From Lachnospiraceae bacterium (lineage in GTDB: Bacteria; Bacillota; Clostridia; Lachnospirales; Lachnospiraceae): a stretch of 64,000 nt of DNA. The stretch lies in assembly GCA_900168235.1 (NCBI GenBank), contig FUZG01000001.1:248001-312000 (forward strand), written 5' to 3'. This document shows, piece after piece, positions 34,113 through 42,876 of the stretch (the stretch's first letter is position 1; every line of letters starts with the position of its first letter). A program made the translations under genes and the position numbers. The notes under the pieces were generated by a model, which was not told the origin of the DNA, searched no databases, and saw nothing but the letters and a program-made list of their open reading frames with translations.

Positions 34113-35660
34113 TTACTTTGCGTAATCTGTGACCCTGCTCTCACGGATAATATTGACTTTGATCTGTCCGGGATACTCCATCTCGTCCTCGATCCTCTTT
34201 GCAATATCATGTGCCATGAGCACCATTTCAGCGTCATTAACCTGGTCAGGAACTACCATCACGCGGACTTCTCGACCTGCTTGAATAGCAAAGGACTTTT
34301 CAACTCCCTTAAAGGAGTTAGTAATATCTTCAAGTTGCTTCAGACGTTTTGTGTAGGCATCAAGCGTCTCTCTGCGCGCGCCCGGACGAGCGGCTGAGAT
34401 TGTATCGGCTGCCTGTACGATACATGCGATCAGTGATGTCGGCTCAACATCACCATGATGTGATTCTACAGCATTGATAACGATCGGAGACTCTTTATAC
34501 TTACGGCAGATATCAGATCCAAGCTGGATATGGCTTCCTTCCATCTCGTGATCAACGGACTTTCCGATATCATGTAAAAGTCCTGCACGCTTTGCCATAC
34601 GAACATCCAGTCCGATCTCTGACGCAAGCAGTCCTGAAAGCTCTGCAACCTCGATAGAATGTTTTAATGCATTCTGACCGTAACTGGTTCTGAACTTCAT
34701 ACGACCAAGAAGCTTTACCATCTCCGGATGAATATTCGGCACGCCTACTTCGAGACATGCTGCCTCTCCCTCTTCGCGGATACCTGTGTCAACTTCTTTC
34801 TTTGCTTTCTCTACCATTTCTTCGATCTTTGCCGGATGGATTCTTCCGTCAATGATCAGCTTTTCAAGTGCGATCCTTGCGATTTCTCTCCTGATAGGAT
34901 CGAACGCTGACAGGATCACTGCCTCCGGTGTATCATCAATGATCAGATCAACACCGGTCATCGTTTCGAGAGTGCGGATATTTCTACCCTCTCTTCCGAT
35001 GATCCTTCCCTTCATTTCATCATTAGGGAGCTGTACCACAGAAATTGTTGACTCTGCAACATAATCAGCTGCACATCGCTGAATAGCATTGACAACATAC
35101 TCTCTGGCTTTTTTGTCCGCTTCTTCCTTTGCACGTGACTCATATTCCTTGATCATCAGTGCGGACTCGTGCTTTACATCGTCTTCAACAATCTTTAAGA
35201 GATATTCCTTTGCCTGTTCAGAGGTAAGTCCGGAGATTCTCTCCAGTTCCCGTACCCGGTCCTCGTTGAGTTTCGCTATCTTTTCTTTCTGCCGATTGAG
35301 TTCTTCCTCTCTGGCATTACAGCTCTGCTCACGTCTCTCAACTGCTTCGGCTTTTCTGTCCACAGCTTCTTCTTTCTGCTGTGCACGTTTCTCCAGCCTC
35401 TGTGCCTCTGCGCGTCTGTCTCTGGCTTCTTTTTCTACTTCATTCTTCTGCCGGATAGACTCTTCCTTAACTTCAAGGAGTTTCTCACGCTTAAGCTCTT
35501 CAGCCGCCTTTACTGCCTTGTCAGTGATTTCCTTAGCTTTTGTGTCTGCGTCACCAATGATCCTCTTGATCTTCTGTTCATGGATATTCGTAGCCACTAT
35601 AGCCGCGATCGGAGCTGTTATCGCCAAAGTAATGATAACGGCAATGATAACAGGAACCAT
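34113..35660 (-). CDS. rny: Ribonuclease Y
   Basis: The 515-residue protein has one N-terminal membrane helix, a charged coiled coil of about 150 residues, a KH domain with [15 protein letters not shown], and an HD domain with [12 protein letters not shown] carrying the metal-binding His-Asp. RNase Y is the membrane-anchored endonuclease that begins mRNA decay in Firmicutes. The ATG at 35660 has GGAGG upstream. It has its own promoter and terminator and is downstream of recX. Confidence 0.97.
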   Translation of the reverse strand: MVPVIIAVIITLAITAPIAAIVATNIHEQKIKRIIGDADTKAKEITDKAVKAAEELKREKLLEVKEESIRQKNEVEKEARDRRAEAQRLEKRAQQKEEAVDRKAEAVERREQSCNAREEELNRQKEKIAKLNEDRVRELERISGLTSEQAKEYLLKIVEDDVKHESALMIKEYESRAKEEADKKAREYVVNAIQRCAADYVAESTISVVQLPNDEMKGRIIGREGRNIRTLETMTGVDLIIDDTPEAVILSAFDPIRREIARIALEKLIIDGRIHPAKIEEMVEKAKKEVDTGIREEGEAACLEVGVPNIHPEMVKLLGRMKFRTSYGQNALKHSIEVAELSGLLASEIGLDVRMAKRAGLLHDIGKSVDHEMEGSHIQLGSDICRKYKESPIVINAVESHHGDVEPTSLIACIVQAADTISAARPGARRETLDAYTKRLKQLEDITNSFKGVEKSFAIQAGREVRVMVVPDQVNDAEMVLMAHDIAKRIEDEMEYPGQIKVNIIRESRVTDYAK

Positions 35661-35763
35661 CTGTACAGGAGCACCTCCTTATTAAATTTTTATTGTATTT
35701 TGTCAAAATCTTTCGTAGGCAAAAACAAAAGATTCTATAAATATCACAGAATACAACAGAATT

Positions 35764-35792
35764 ATTTTATTCTATTGTATATTTTATGTCAA
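35764..35792 (-). promoter_or_regulatory. Promoter of rny
   Basis: TTGACA (35787-35792) and TAAAAT (35764-35769) on the minus strand are 17 bases apart, with about 100 bases of leader before rny. Confidence 0.8.
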
Positions 35793-35850
35793 GTAAGGTG
35801 CATATAACAGAAGTTCCCGAAAATATTGAAAAATCGCGAGTTTTGGGGCT

Positions 35851-36468
35851 TTACGAAGCACCGTTCTCTTCTTTCCACTCTGAAATTTCTCTCCTGATAT
35901 CAGACATGGAAAATCCTTTTCCGAGAAGATAACGCATGAGCTTCTGCTCTGCCGGGAAATCGAGCTCTGACGGATCCGTGCATTTTTTTGTAATAAGCTT
36001 TTTAATAAGCCCGGAATCACTGTCCTCGATCTCCTGCATCGCATCAGCAACTATCTGGCGGTCGATCCCTTTATTTATGAGTTCCATTTCAATGACCTTC
36101 CGGCTCTTTACCCTGGATTTCTCATAGGCGTACTGTGAAGCAAATCTCTCGTCATTCAGATAATTTCCGCGCTTTGCAGCCTCTACAGCCGCATCGATGG
36201 CTTCTTCCGGATACATCCCTTCCTTCAACTTTTCCCTCAGCTGTTTCTCAGTCCTGTCCTGTTTATCAAGAAGGTGAAGAGTTCTGGACTTTGCACGCTT
36301 TATAAGCGTTTCCTGAAGGATGCTCTCCCACAGTGCATCATCCAGTTCATTCCCCTCTTTTAGACCGTATTTTTTCAGCTCGGAGCTGTAAAGGACAAAT
36401 GACGGTTCATCGTTCAGCGATATCAGATATTTTCCTTTTCGCCAGGTTTCGATCGCAGTGATAATCAT
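35851..36468 (-). CDS. recX: Regulatory protein RecX
   Basis: The 205-residue helical protein shows RecX repeats: ALLLLDKQDRTEKQLREKL-like (LHLLDKQDRTEKQLREKL), GNYLNDERFASQYAYEKSR and KGIDRQIVADAMQEI. RecX caps and restrains RecA filaments. It starts one base after the recA stop, so it is co-transcribed with recA under the LexA-type box, a common arrangement. Confidence 0.92.
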   Translation of the reverse strand: MIITAIETWRKGKYLISLNDEPSFVLYSSELKKYGLKEGNELDDALWESILQETLIKRAKSRTLHLLDKQDRTEKQLREKLKEGMYPEEAIDAAVEAAKRGNYLNDERFASQYAYEKSRVKSRKVIEMELINKGIDRQIVADAMQEIEDSDSGLIKKLITKKCTDPSELDFPAEQKLMRYLLGKGFSMSDIRREISEWKEENGAS

Positions 36469-36469
36469 A

Positions 36470-37549
36470 TTACTTTTCAGCCTTTGCTGCGTCCTTAGCC
36501 GGTGCAGTCTTTCCTGCCTCAGCCTTTACATCGCCCGCCTTAGCAGCTTCATCATCAGCTTCCAGACCATAGTGGACTCTTACAGCGTGCTCAACTTCAT
36601 CGCATACATCCTTGTGCTCTGCAAGGTATCCCTTTGCATTTTCACGGCCCTGGCCGATCTTGTCACCCTTATAGGAGAACCATGCGCCTGCCTTATTAAT
36701 GATGTTGAGATTTACAGCCAGATCGAGGATATCTCCGATTGTAGAGATTCCCTTACCGAACATGATGTCAAACTCTGCTTCCTTGAACGGCGGAGCGATC
36801 TTGTTCTTTACGATCTTTACTCTTGTACGGTTACCGATGATCTCTCCGCCCTGAGTGATCTTGTCGATACGGCGTACATCAAGACGAACTGAAGAATAGA
36901 ACTTAAGGGCACGTCCGCCTGTTGTTGTCTCAGGATTACCGAACATGACACCAACCTTCTCACGGAGCTGGTTGATAAATACTACGATACAGTTGGACTT
37001 GCTGATGATAGCTGTGAGCTTTCTAAGAGCCTGAGACATGAGTCTTGCCTGCAGACCTACGTGGGAATCACCCATCTCACCGTCAATTTCAGCCTTCGGT
37101 ACGAGTGCGGCAACAGAGTCGACTACTACGATATCTACCGCACCGGAACGCACCATAGTCTCTGTGATCTCAAGCGCCTGCTCACCGGAATCCGGCTGTG
37201 AAATATAGAGGTCATCGATATTTACACCGATATTCTTCGCATATACGGGATCAAGTGCGTGCTCCGCATCGATGAAAGCTGCTACTCCACCGCGCTTCTG
37301 AACCTCTGCTACCATGTGAAGTGTAACAGTTGTCTTACCGGAAGATTCAGGTCCGTAGATCTCGATCACACGTCCTCTCGGAACTCCACCGAGTCCAAGT
37401 GCGATATCAAGTGAAAGTGATCCTGTGGGAACTGTTTCGATATTCATTGAGTTCGACTGGTCGCCGAGCTTCATTACCGCACCTTTACCAAACTGCTTCT
37501 CGATCTGGGACAGTGCGACATCTAGTGCTTTCTGCTTGTTCTCATCCAT
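36470..37549 (-). CDS. recA: Recombinase RecA
   Basis: The 359-residue protein has Walker [10 protein letters not shown], Walker [11 protein letters not shown] and the L2 loop [22 protein letters not shown], all standard for RecA, and ends in an acidic/Lys-Ala tail. It drives strand exchange and triggers LexA self-cleavage. Promoter and SOS-type box are visible upstream. Full length and unmodified. Confidence 0.99.
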   Translation of the reverse strand: MDENKQKALDVALSQIEKQFGKGAVMKLGDQSNSMNIETVPTGSLSLDIALGLGGVPRGRVIEIYGPESSGKTTVTLHMVAEVQKRGGVAAFIDAEHALDPVYAKNIGVNIDDLYISQPDSGEQALEITETMVRSGAVDIVVVDSVAALVPKAEIDGEMGDSHVGLQARLMSQALRKLTAIISKSNCIVVFINQLREKVGVMFGNPETTTGGRALKFYSSVRLDVRRIDKITQGGEIIGNRTRVKIVKNKIAPPFKEAEFDIMFGKGISTIGDILDLAVNLNIINKAGAWFSYKGDKIGQGRENAKGYLAEHKDVCDEVEHAVRVHYGLEADDEAAKAGDVKAEAGKTAPAKDAAKAEK

Positions 37550-37620
37550 TTTTTATTATCCTTTCTTATACGGTCCGATCACGCGGACTCTTTACGGCTT
37601 TCTCCTTAGCCGGAAAATCT

Positions 37621-37634
37621 CGAACACTCGTTCG
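37621..37634. promoter_or_regulatory. LexA (SOS) box upstream of recA
   Basis: CGAACACTCGTTCG is a perfect match to the Gram-positive consensus CGAAC-N4-GTTCG and lies just downstream of the recA -10. Confidence 0.85.
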
Positions 37635-37640
37635 TAATTA

Positions 37641-37669
37641 ATAGTAACGCAACCCTGTCTTGTTGTCAA
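37641..37669 (-). promoter_or_regulatory. Promoter of recA-recX
   Basis: TTGACA (37664-37669) and TACTAT (37641-37646) on the minus strand are 17 bases apart; the LexA-type box covers the expected start region. Confidence 0.78.
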
Positions 37670-37762
37670 TTTGAAATAACAAATATTACAATAAAAACTA
37701 AAAATGATTTTGGAAAATTTTAGGCGAATGCCTTAGATCATGAGATCTGATTCCTTGAAAAA

Positions 37763-37792
37763 TGAGTCTGCTCCGCAACCGGAACAGACTCA
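37763..37792 (-). terminator. Terminator after the YigZ-type gene
   Basis: TGAGTCTGCTCCG and CGGAACAGACTCA pair with one mismatch; on the minus strand TTTTTCAAG follows. Confidence 0.85.
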
Positions 37793-37834
37793 TTTATTAT
37801 ACCCCAAATTATAAAATTCGCAACCCCATTAAAC

Positions 37835-38485
37835 TCAATCCGTATCCGGCCCCGGCATGAAATCTGTTTTTCCCTGCTCTATTTCAACAGCGCCGGAGAG
37901 AAGATTTACAAGGTCTGCCTGAAAAGCTTCGATCGTTTCTTCAGGAATATGTACATTAAATGTGACACGGTCAGAATATTCCGGTTCTCCGGAAACAACG
38001 TTTCTCTCTGCGAGAAATCTCCTGACTGTTCCTTCGGAAGGATATGCAAATATGATCCTGAACGCTGTCATGGGACGCATACGAAGGATCTCCGCCTGTT
38101 CGAGAGCAGCCTTCGCCGCATCTGTATATGCGCGGACCAGTCCTCCTGTACCGAGAAGGGTTCCTCCGAAATATCTGGTGACTATCAAAACTACATTTTT
38201 TAATTCACTGCCTCTCAGCACATCAAGGATCGGACGGCCTGCTGTTCCTGATGGCTCACCGTCATCCGATGAGTGTTCTCTGTCAGGCGCACCGTCTTCT
38301 CCGAGAACAATCGATGCACTGCAGTGATGCTTCGCGTCATAGTATTTTTTTCTCGCTGCCGCAAGCACCGCTGCCGCCGCCTCTGGTGTGTCCGCATAGG
38401 AAAGCTCGCCTATGAAGCGGGACTTTTTTTCTATTATGGTGCCTGTAAAAAATGCATCTTTATCAAGGGTCCTATATGATTTCAA
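37835..38485 (-). CDS. YigZ/IMPACT family protein
   Basis: The 216-residue protein begins with KKSRFIGELSYADTPEAAA and contains HHCSASIVLG, DDGEPSGTAGRPIL and VTRYFGGTLLGTGGLVRAY, the conserved features of the UPF0029/YigZ family. Relatives associate with translation or act as poorly defined stress proteins. It overlaps the stop of the ferredoxin gene by four bases, so both are probably one transcript. No specific reaction is known. Confidence 0.92.
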   Translation of the reverse strand: MKSYRTLDKDAFFTGTIIEKKSRFIGELSYADTPEAAAAVLAAARKKYYDAKHHCSASIVLGEDGAPDREHSSDDGEPSGTAGRPILDVLRGSELKNVVLIVTRYFGGTLLGTGGLVRAYTDAAKAALEQAEILRMRPMTAFRIIFAYPSEGTVRRFLAERNVVSGEPEYSDRVTFNVHIPEETIEAFQADLVNLLSGAVEIEQGKTDFMPGPDTD

Positions 38486-38853
38486 ATCTCTGTCCCCCTG
38501 TTATCGTCTTCCTCATGCATCCCGCCATGACTGCCTTCTGTTACTACACCATACTTCGCAGGATCTACACCGGCCCTTTTCTCACGGACTGCACGTTCAT
38601 ACTCTGCTATCTGCTTTGCCGTACCGTATGCGATGGCATGATTCGGGCAGACATCAGCGCATGCCGCACAGAGAAGGCAAGGTTTAGGCCACACAGGACG
38701 GCCTTCCACCATTTTTATATGACCCGTAGGGCATGTTTCATAACACACTCCGCAGCCGTCACACTCTTCCGTACAGAAAAAGCGATTCTGCATGCCGGGC
38801 ATTTCCCACTTTTCTTTTTTGAATATCTTATTAACGATTTCTCTTATGTCCAT
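38482..38853 (-). CDS. 2[4Fe-4S] ferredoxin-type protein
   Basis: The 123-residue protein contains two cluster motifs, CDGCGVCYETCPTGHI (about residue 32) and CLLCAACADVCPNHAI (about 58), so it should carry two [4Fe-4S] clusters for electron transfer. The N-terminal 25 residues and the charged C-terminal 40 are variable. This resembles EFR1-less short ferredoxins of Clostridia. It is paired with the YigZ-type gene; the electron partner is unknown. Confidence 0.88.
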   Translation of the reverse strand: MDIREIVNKIFKKEKWEMPGMQNRFFCTEECDGCGVCYETCPTGHIKMVEGRPVWPKPCLLCAACADVCPNHAIAYGTAKQIAEYERAVREKRAGVDPAKYGVVTEGSHGGMHEEDDNRGTEI

Positions 38854-38902
38854 GAATCAGATTATATTATGACAAAAGGTTCACGTGCAAGTTTTGAATA
38901 AA

Positions 38903-38970
38903 GTGACGCGTCACATGACAGTATCATGTACACTCACCGTCGCTCCGTTGTCAGCGCTCCGCCTCCGTCA
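38903..38970. repeat. Dispersed palindromic intergenic element, copy 2
   Basis: GTGACGCGTCAC at the left, then TCATGTACACTCA, and TTGTCAGCGCTCCGC with TCCGTCA at the right correspond to the element at 14283-14355 in the same order. It lies between trpA and the ferredoxin gene. Confidence 0.55.
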
Positions 38971-38973
38971 TTA

Positions 38974-39753
38974 TCACGCCTGAGCGTGAACAGCGTCTGC
39001 CATGGACTTTACAAAGGCGCGGACCGGCTCTACGCAGTCCTTGCCGTGCTCACCGATGATGCGGACGATGGCGCTTCCGCTGATGACGCCGTCTGAAACC
39101 GCTGCCATTTTTGCTGCCTGCTCGGGATTTGATATTCCAAAGCCGATACAGCAGGGGATATCTGATGCCTCATGAGCCTTATTAACCATAGCTCCTACGT
39201 CCGATGTGATCTCGTTTCTGACACCTGTAACACCGAGCGAAGACACGCAGTAAAGGAAACCCTTGGATTCCTTTGCGATAGTCGTGATCCTCTCTTCGGA
39301 TGTGGGTGCAACCATTGAAATCTGAGCAATGTCGTATTTTTTGCACACATCACTGAGCTCATCCCTCTCTTCGAAAGGAACATCAGGAATGATCACGCCC
39401 GAAATGCCGATCTCTCTGCATCGCTCCATGAACTTTTCCTTGCCGTAAGTATATACAGGATTCATGTATGTCATGAAAACCATGGGAACGTGCATGGAAG
39501 GCGCAACTTCCTTGATCGCATCCATGAGAAGATCTGTAGTGCATCCGCCTGCAAGTGCTCTCTCATCTGCGTCCTGGATCACAGGTCCCTCAGCCATGGG
39601 ATCAGAAAACGGTATGCCGATCTCGATAAGATCTGCTCCAGCTTCCTGCAATGCGAGAAGCGTCTTTTTTGTAGTCTCCAGATCCGGATCGCCTCCGGTG
39701 ATAAACGGGATAAATGCCTTGTGGTCCTTAAATGCTTCGCTAATATTAATCAT
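38974..39753 (-). CDS. trpA: Tryptophan synthase alpha subunit
   Basis: The 259-residue TIM-barrel protein has PFITGGDPD, the catalytic Glu in [19 protein letters not shown] and Asp in VPFEERDEL-region, and [10 protein letters not shown]. It cleaves indole-3-glycerol phosphate to indole, which passes to TrpB. The ATG at 39753 is preferred; it overlaps the end of trpB by eight bases. Last gene of trpCFBA. Confidence 0.97.
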   Translation of the reverse strand: MINISEAFKDHKAFIPFITGGDPDLETTKKTLLALQEAGADLIEIGIPFSDPMAEGPVIQDADERALAGGCTTDLLMDAIKEVAPSMHVPMVFMTYMNPVYTYGKEKFMERCREIGISGVIIPDVPFEERDELSDVCKKYDIAQISMVAPTSEERITTIAKESKGFLYCVSSLGVTGVRNEITSDVGAMVNKAHEASDIPCCIGFGISNPEQAAKMAAVSDGVISGSAIVRIIGEHGKDCVEPVRAFVKSMADAVHAQA

Positions 39754-40933
39754 GGATATCCCTCCCTCTGTAACGTGCAATAGCTGCTACATCCTTGTCT
39801 CCGCGTCCTGAAACAGTTACGACCATGATCTGGTCCTTGCTCATTGTCGGAGCGAGCTTTATAGCATGTGCAATGGCATGTGAGCTCTCGATCGCGGGGA
39901 TGATACCCTCTGTTCTGGAAAGATACTCAAATGCATCAACTGCCTCATCATCTGTGATAGATACGTACTCTGCACGTCCTGTGCGGAAAAGCTCTGCGTG
40001 CTCAGGTCCGATGCCCGGATAATCAAGTCCTGCTGAAATAGAGTAAACAGGAGCGATCTGACCATACTCATCCTGACAGAAAAGAGACTTCATTCCGTGG
40101 AAGATACCCGGCTTTCCTGTTGCAACTGTTGCTGCTGTTCTGGGCGTATCTGCACCCTCTCCCGCTGCCTCGCATCCGATAAGACGCACTTCTTTATCAG
40201 GAACAAAATCATAGAATGTTCCCATAGCATTAGAACCACCGCCGACACAGGCAAGAACTGCATCCGGGAGACGTCCTTCTGCTTTAAGTATCTGCTCTTT
40301 TATCTCCTCTCCGATTATCTTCTGGAAATCTCTAACGATTATCGGGAAAGGATGAGGTCCCATAACAGAACCGATGCAGTAGTGTGTATCATCGATACGT
40401 GCTGTCCACTCACGAAGCGCTGCATTAACAGCATCCTTAAGGGTGCGTGTTCCTGTTTTTACTGCATTGACCTTTGCTCCGAGAAGCTCCATTCTGTAAA
40501 CATTGAGTGCCTGACGCTCTGTATCGATCTCACCCATGAAGATCTCGCACTCCATGCCGAGAAGGGCTGCGATAGTCGCTGTAGCAACACCGTGCTGTCC
40601 TGCACCAGTCTCTGCAATGATGCGCTTCTTTCCCATCTTTTTAGCAAGGAGACACTGTCCAAGACAGTTATTGATCTTGTGGGCACCTGTGTGGTTCAGG
40701 TCTTCTCTTTTAAGATAAATTTTTGCTCCGCCGAGGTCTTCTGTCATCTTTTTTGCATAAGTCAAAAGTGACGGGCGTCCTGCATAATCGCGGTAAAGGT
40801 CATTTAATTCCTTAACAAACTCAGGATCATTTTTGTAGTGCTCATAAGCTTCCTCAAGCTCATTAACCGCATTCATAAGTGTTTCCGGTATGTACTGACC
40901 GCCGTAAGGGCCAAATCTTCCTTTTGTTCCCAT
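39746..40933 (-). CDS. trpB: Tryptophan synthase beta subunit
   Basis: The 395-residue PLP enzyme begins with [16 protein letters not shown], has the PLP-lysine motif [11 protein letters not shown] and the phosphate loop [10 protein letters not shown]. It condenses indole with serine to give tryptophan. It lies 42 bases after trpF and is coupled to trpA. All active-site motifs are intact. Regulated by the T-box ahead of trpC. Confidence 0.98.
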   Translation of the reverse strand: MGTKGRFGPYGGQYIPETLMNAVNELEEAYEHYKNDPEFVKELNDLYRDYAGRPSLLTYAKKMTEDLGGAKIYLKREDLNHTGAHKINNCLGQCLLAKKMGKKRIIAETGAGQHGVATATIAALLGMECEIFMGEIDTERQALNVYRMELLGAKVNAVKTGTRTLKDAVNAALREWTARIDDTHYCIGSVMGPHPFPIIVRDFQKIIGEEIKEQILKAEGRLPDAVLACVGGGSNAMGTFYDFVPDKEVRLIGCEAAGEGADTPRTAATVATGKPGIFHGMKSLFCQDEYGQIAPVYSISAGLDYPGIGPEHAELFRTGRAEYVSITDDEAVDAFEYLSRTEGIIPAIESSHAIAHAIKLAPTMSKDQIMVVTVSGRGDKDVAAIARYRGRDIHD

Positions 40934-40974
40934 CTTTGCATCCTTTCTCTGATAAACCTTTATATTCTGAATTT

Positions 40975-41655
40975 TCAGATATTTTCACTGTTTAACCGAT
41001 CGATGATCTCCATGACTTCAAAGACCTTTTCACGGCTTTTATGATCGCCGTCCTCTATAGAAGAACTGAGATCCACTGCGTACGGGCTGAACTTTCTCAC
41101 CCGTTCTTCCAGATTTTCTGCATTTAATCCGCCTGCTATAAAGAGCGGATGGTCCAGTTTCTCCGGAATGAGTGACACATCCATTGCAACGCCGGAGCCT
41201 CCCATAACGCCCTTTACATAGGTGTCAGAAAGAAGAAAATCTATGTCCTGTTTGTCTGCACGGATAAGGTCTTCCTGCTTCTTTGTGCGGATGCCTCGTA
41301 TCACCGGGGCATCTGTCTGCAGGCGAAGCTGATCTATGTACAGTTCATCTTCATCGCCGTGGAGCTGTATGATCTGAATGATATCGTTATTCACGAGCTC
41401 GATCACATGGTGCAGAGGCTCATTTACAAATACTCCCACCAGCGGGATCGAATCCTTAAGCGAATCTCTGATATGAAGTGCGTCGAGATCCGACAGAAAG
41501 TGTCTTGTTTTTGCAAAAACAGCACCGCAGTAATCAGGCTCCGCTTCGTTCATTAGAAGTGCATCTTCTCTGCCCATTAATCCGCAGATCTTGATCTTAG
41601 TCCGCCATCGCTTCCCTGCTCCTGCACCTGTTTTGTTTTCTGCTCCTGATGTCAT
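40975..41655 (-). CDS. trpF: Phosphoribosylanthranilate isomerase
   Basis: The ATG at 41655 follows GAAGGGAAAG and gives 226 residues; the family core starts at [13 protein letters not shown] about 20 residues in, after an Ala/Gly/Lys-rich extension. The active Cys of KICG and the Asp in [11 protein letters not shown] are present, and GVFVNEP and LHGDED are family motifs. It converts phosphoribosylanthranilate to CdRP. Placed between trpC and trpB. Confidence 0.95.
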   Translation of the reverse strand: MTSGAENKTGAGAGKRWRTKIKICGLMGREDALLMNEAEPDYCGAVFAKTRHFLSDLDALHIRDSLKDSIPLVGVFVNEPLHHVIELVNNDIIQIIQLHGDEDELYIDQLRLQTDAPVIRGIRTKKQEDLIRADKQDIDFLLSDTYVKGVMGGSGVAMDVSLIPEKLDHPLFIAGGLNAENLEERVRKFSPYAVDLSSSIEDGDHKSREKVFEVMEIIDRLNSENI

Positions 41656-41690
41656 GTCTTTCCCTTCTCTCACTGAACGGTTTACGCTGT

Positions 41691-42476
41691 TCAGCATCCC
41701 TTCAGTTTCTTCAATGCTTCCTGCCTGTCGGATGCACGCATGAGACTCTCTCCCACAAGCACTGCATCCACGTGATATTTTGCAAGTTCTGCTATGTCAT
41801 CATGAGAATGGATTCCGCTCTCTGCTACAAATAAAACGTCATCCGGAACATCATCCATATATCGCAGACAATTATGTATATCCACCGTAAAATCCCTGAG
41901 ATCACGGTTATTTACTCCGAGGATACGTGCTCCTGCCTTTACACAGCGCTTCACTTCATCAGAATCATGCGCTTCAAAAATGCAGGAAAGTCCGAGTCCG
42001 TCTGCGATCTCTCTATATTCCCTGAGCTCCTCATCTGTAAGGATCGCAGCTATGAGTAAAATCGCATCTGCACCGCACACCTTTGCTTCGTAGATCATGT
42101 ACGGATCGATGGTGAAATCCTTGCGAAGAAGCGGAATCGACACCTTATCCCTAATGGCTCTTAAGTAATCAACGCTTCCCAGAAAATATTCCGGTTCGGT
42201 CAGGACTGATATACAGGACGCACCTGCTTTCTCATAGTCTTCTGCGATTTCTGTATAAGGAAAATCCGGTGCGATGAGACCTTTTGAAGGTGATGCTTTT
42301 TTCACTTCACAGATAAAATGCATCTCCTCATCTGTTTTCAGCGCCTCTTCAAATGCAAATGCCGGAAGCCTTCCTGTACATTTTTTTGCCAGATCCATCA
42401 TTTCTTCCGGAGATATTTTTCCCTTTGAAAGTTCTACTCGTTTTTTTGTTGATGCCACCAGATCGTCAAGAATCAT
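41691..42476 (-). CDS. trpC: Indole-3-glycerol phosphate synthase
   Basis: The 261-residue barrel enzyme has the signature ICEVKKASPSKGLIAPDF, catalytic Lys in LLRKDFTIDPYMIYEA, and GVNNRDLRDFTVD. It closes the indole ring, making indole-3-glycerol phosphate for TrpA. First structural gene after the T-box; trpE, trpG and trpD are not in the window, so the anthranilate branch must be elsewhere or absent. Confidence 0.97.
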   Translation of the reverse strand: MILDDLVASTKKRVELSKGKISPEEMMDLAKKCTGRLPAFAFEEALKTDEEMHFICEVKKASPSKGLIAPDFPYTEIAEDYEKAGASCISVLTEPEYFLGSVDYLRAIRDKVSIPLLRKDFTIDPYMIYEAKVCGADAILLIAAILTDEELREYREIADGLGLSCIFEAHDSDEVKRCVKAGARILGVNNRDLRDFTVDIHNCLRYMDDVPDDVLFVAESGIHSHDDIAELAKYHVDAVLVGESLMRASDRQEALKKLKGC

Positions 42477-42498
42477 TTACGTCACCTCATTCAAGCAA

Positions 42499-42541
42499 CA
42501 AGTTACGCTAGGCTCGAAAATACCTCGCTAAGTGCTCCGAA
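42499..42541 (+). repeat. Dispersed intergenic repeat, copy in the trp leader
   Basis: CAAGTTACGCTAGGCTCGAA followed by ATACCTCGCTAAGTGCTCCG matches the copy at 5023-5066 almost base for base. It sits between the T-box terminator and trpC and would be part of read-through trp mRNA. Confidence 0.7.
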
Positions 42542-42836
42542 AAAAAATCCCGGACAGCGGATAAACGCTGCCCGGGACAGAATATTCTGCGGTACCACCC
42601 GAATTGCACATACGTGCCACTCAATCCGTACTGTGATTCACACTAAATACGGTGCACCTGATAACGGAAGTGCAGTCCGTCGGGCATTAATAAGGATCTC
42701 TCCCTTTCTTCCCGACCTCGTGAGTCCATTCCCATGCTCTTCGTCCAAAGCCTTGCACCAACCGGCTCCTCTCTGCAGGATTTCAAGCACAGTACTCTTC
42801 TCCTTCGACGGTTTAACGCTTTATACTGTTGAAGTG
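42541..42836 (-). promoter_or_regulatory. T-box riboswitch, tryptophan (UGG specifier), upstream of trpCFBA
   Basis: On the minus strand the leader contains GAAGAGTAC at the base of Stem I, a specifier segment GGGAATGGACTC with TGG at 42726-42728, the T-box GGTGGTACCGC (42589-42599) and a terminator stem ATCCCGG...CCGGGA (42547-42577) followed by eight T. Uncharged tRNA-Trp should turn on trpCFBA. Confidence 0.94.
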
Positions 42837-42837
42837 A

Positions 42838-42866
42838 ATTATAAATGTCCACGACAAGTATGTCAA
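42838..42866 (-). promoter_or_regulatory. Promoter of the trpCFBA leader
   Basis: TTGACA (42861-42866) and TATAAT (42838-42843) on the minus strand are both perfect consensus hexamers 17 bases apart, ten bases past the GH43 stop codon. Confidence 0.92.
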
Positions 42867-42876
42867 GTTTGTAGTA

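Noticed and set aside
35089-35685. Long plus-strand open frame of 198 codons opposite rny
   Set aside because: It is antisense to the well-supported coiled-coil region of rny, is Ser-rich from codon mirroring and has no ribosome site.
40097-40771. Plus-strand frame of 224 codons opposite trpB
   Set aside because: It mirrors the conserved trpB gene, is Cys- and Leu-rich in a non-protein-like way and lacks a start signal.
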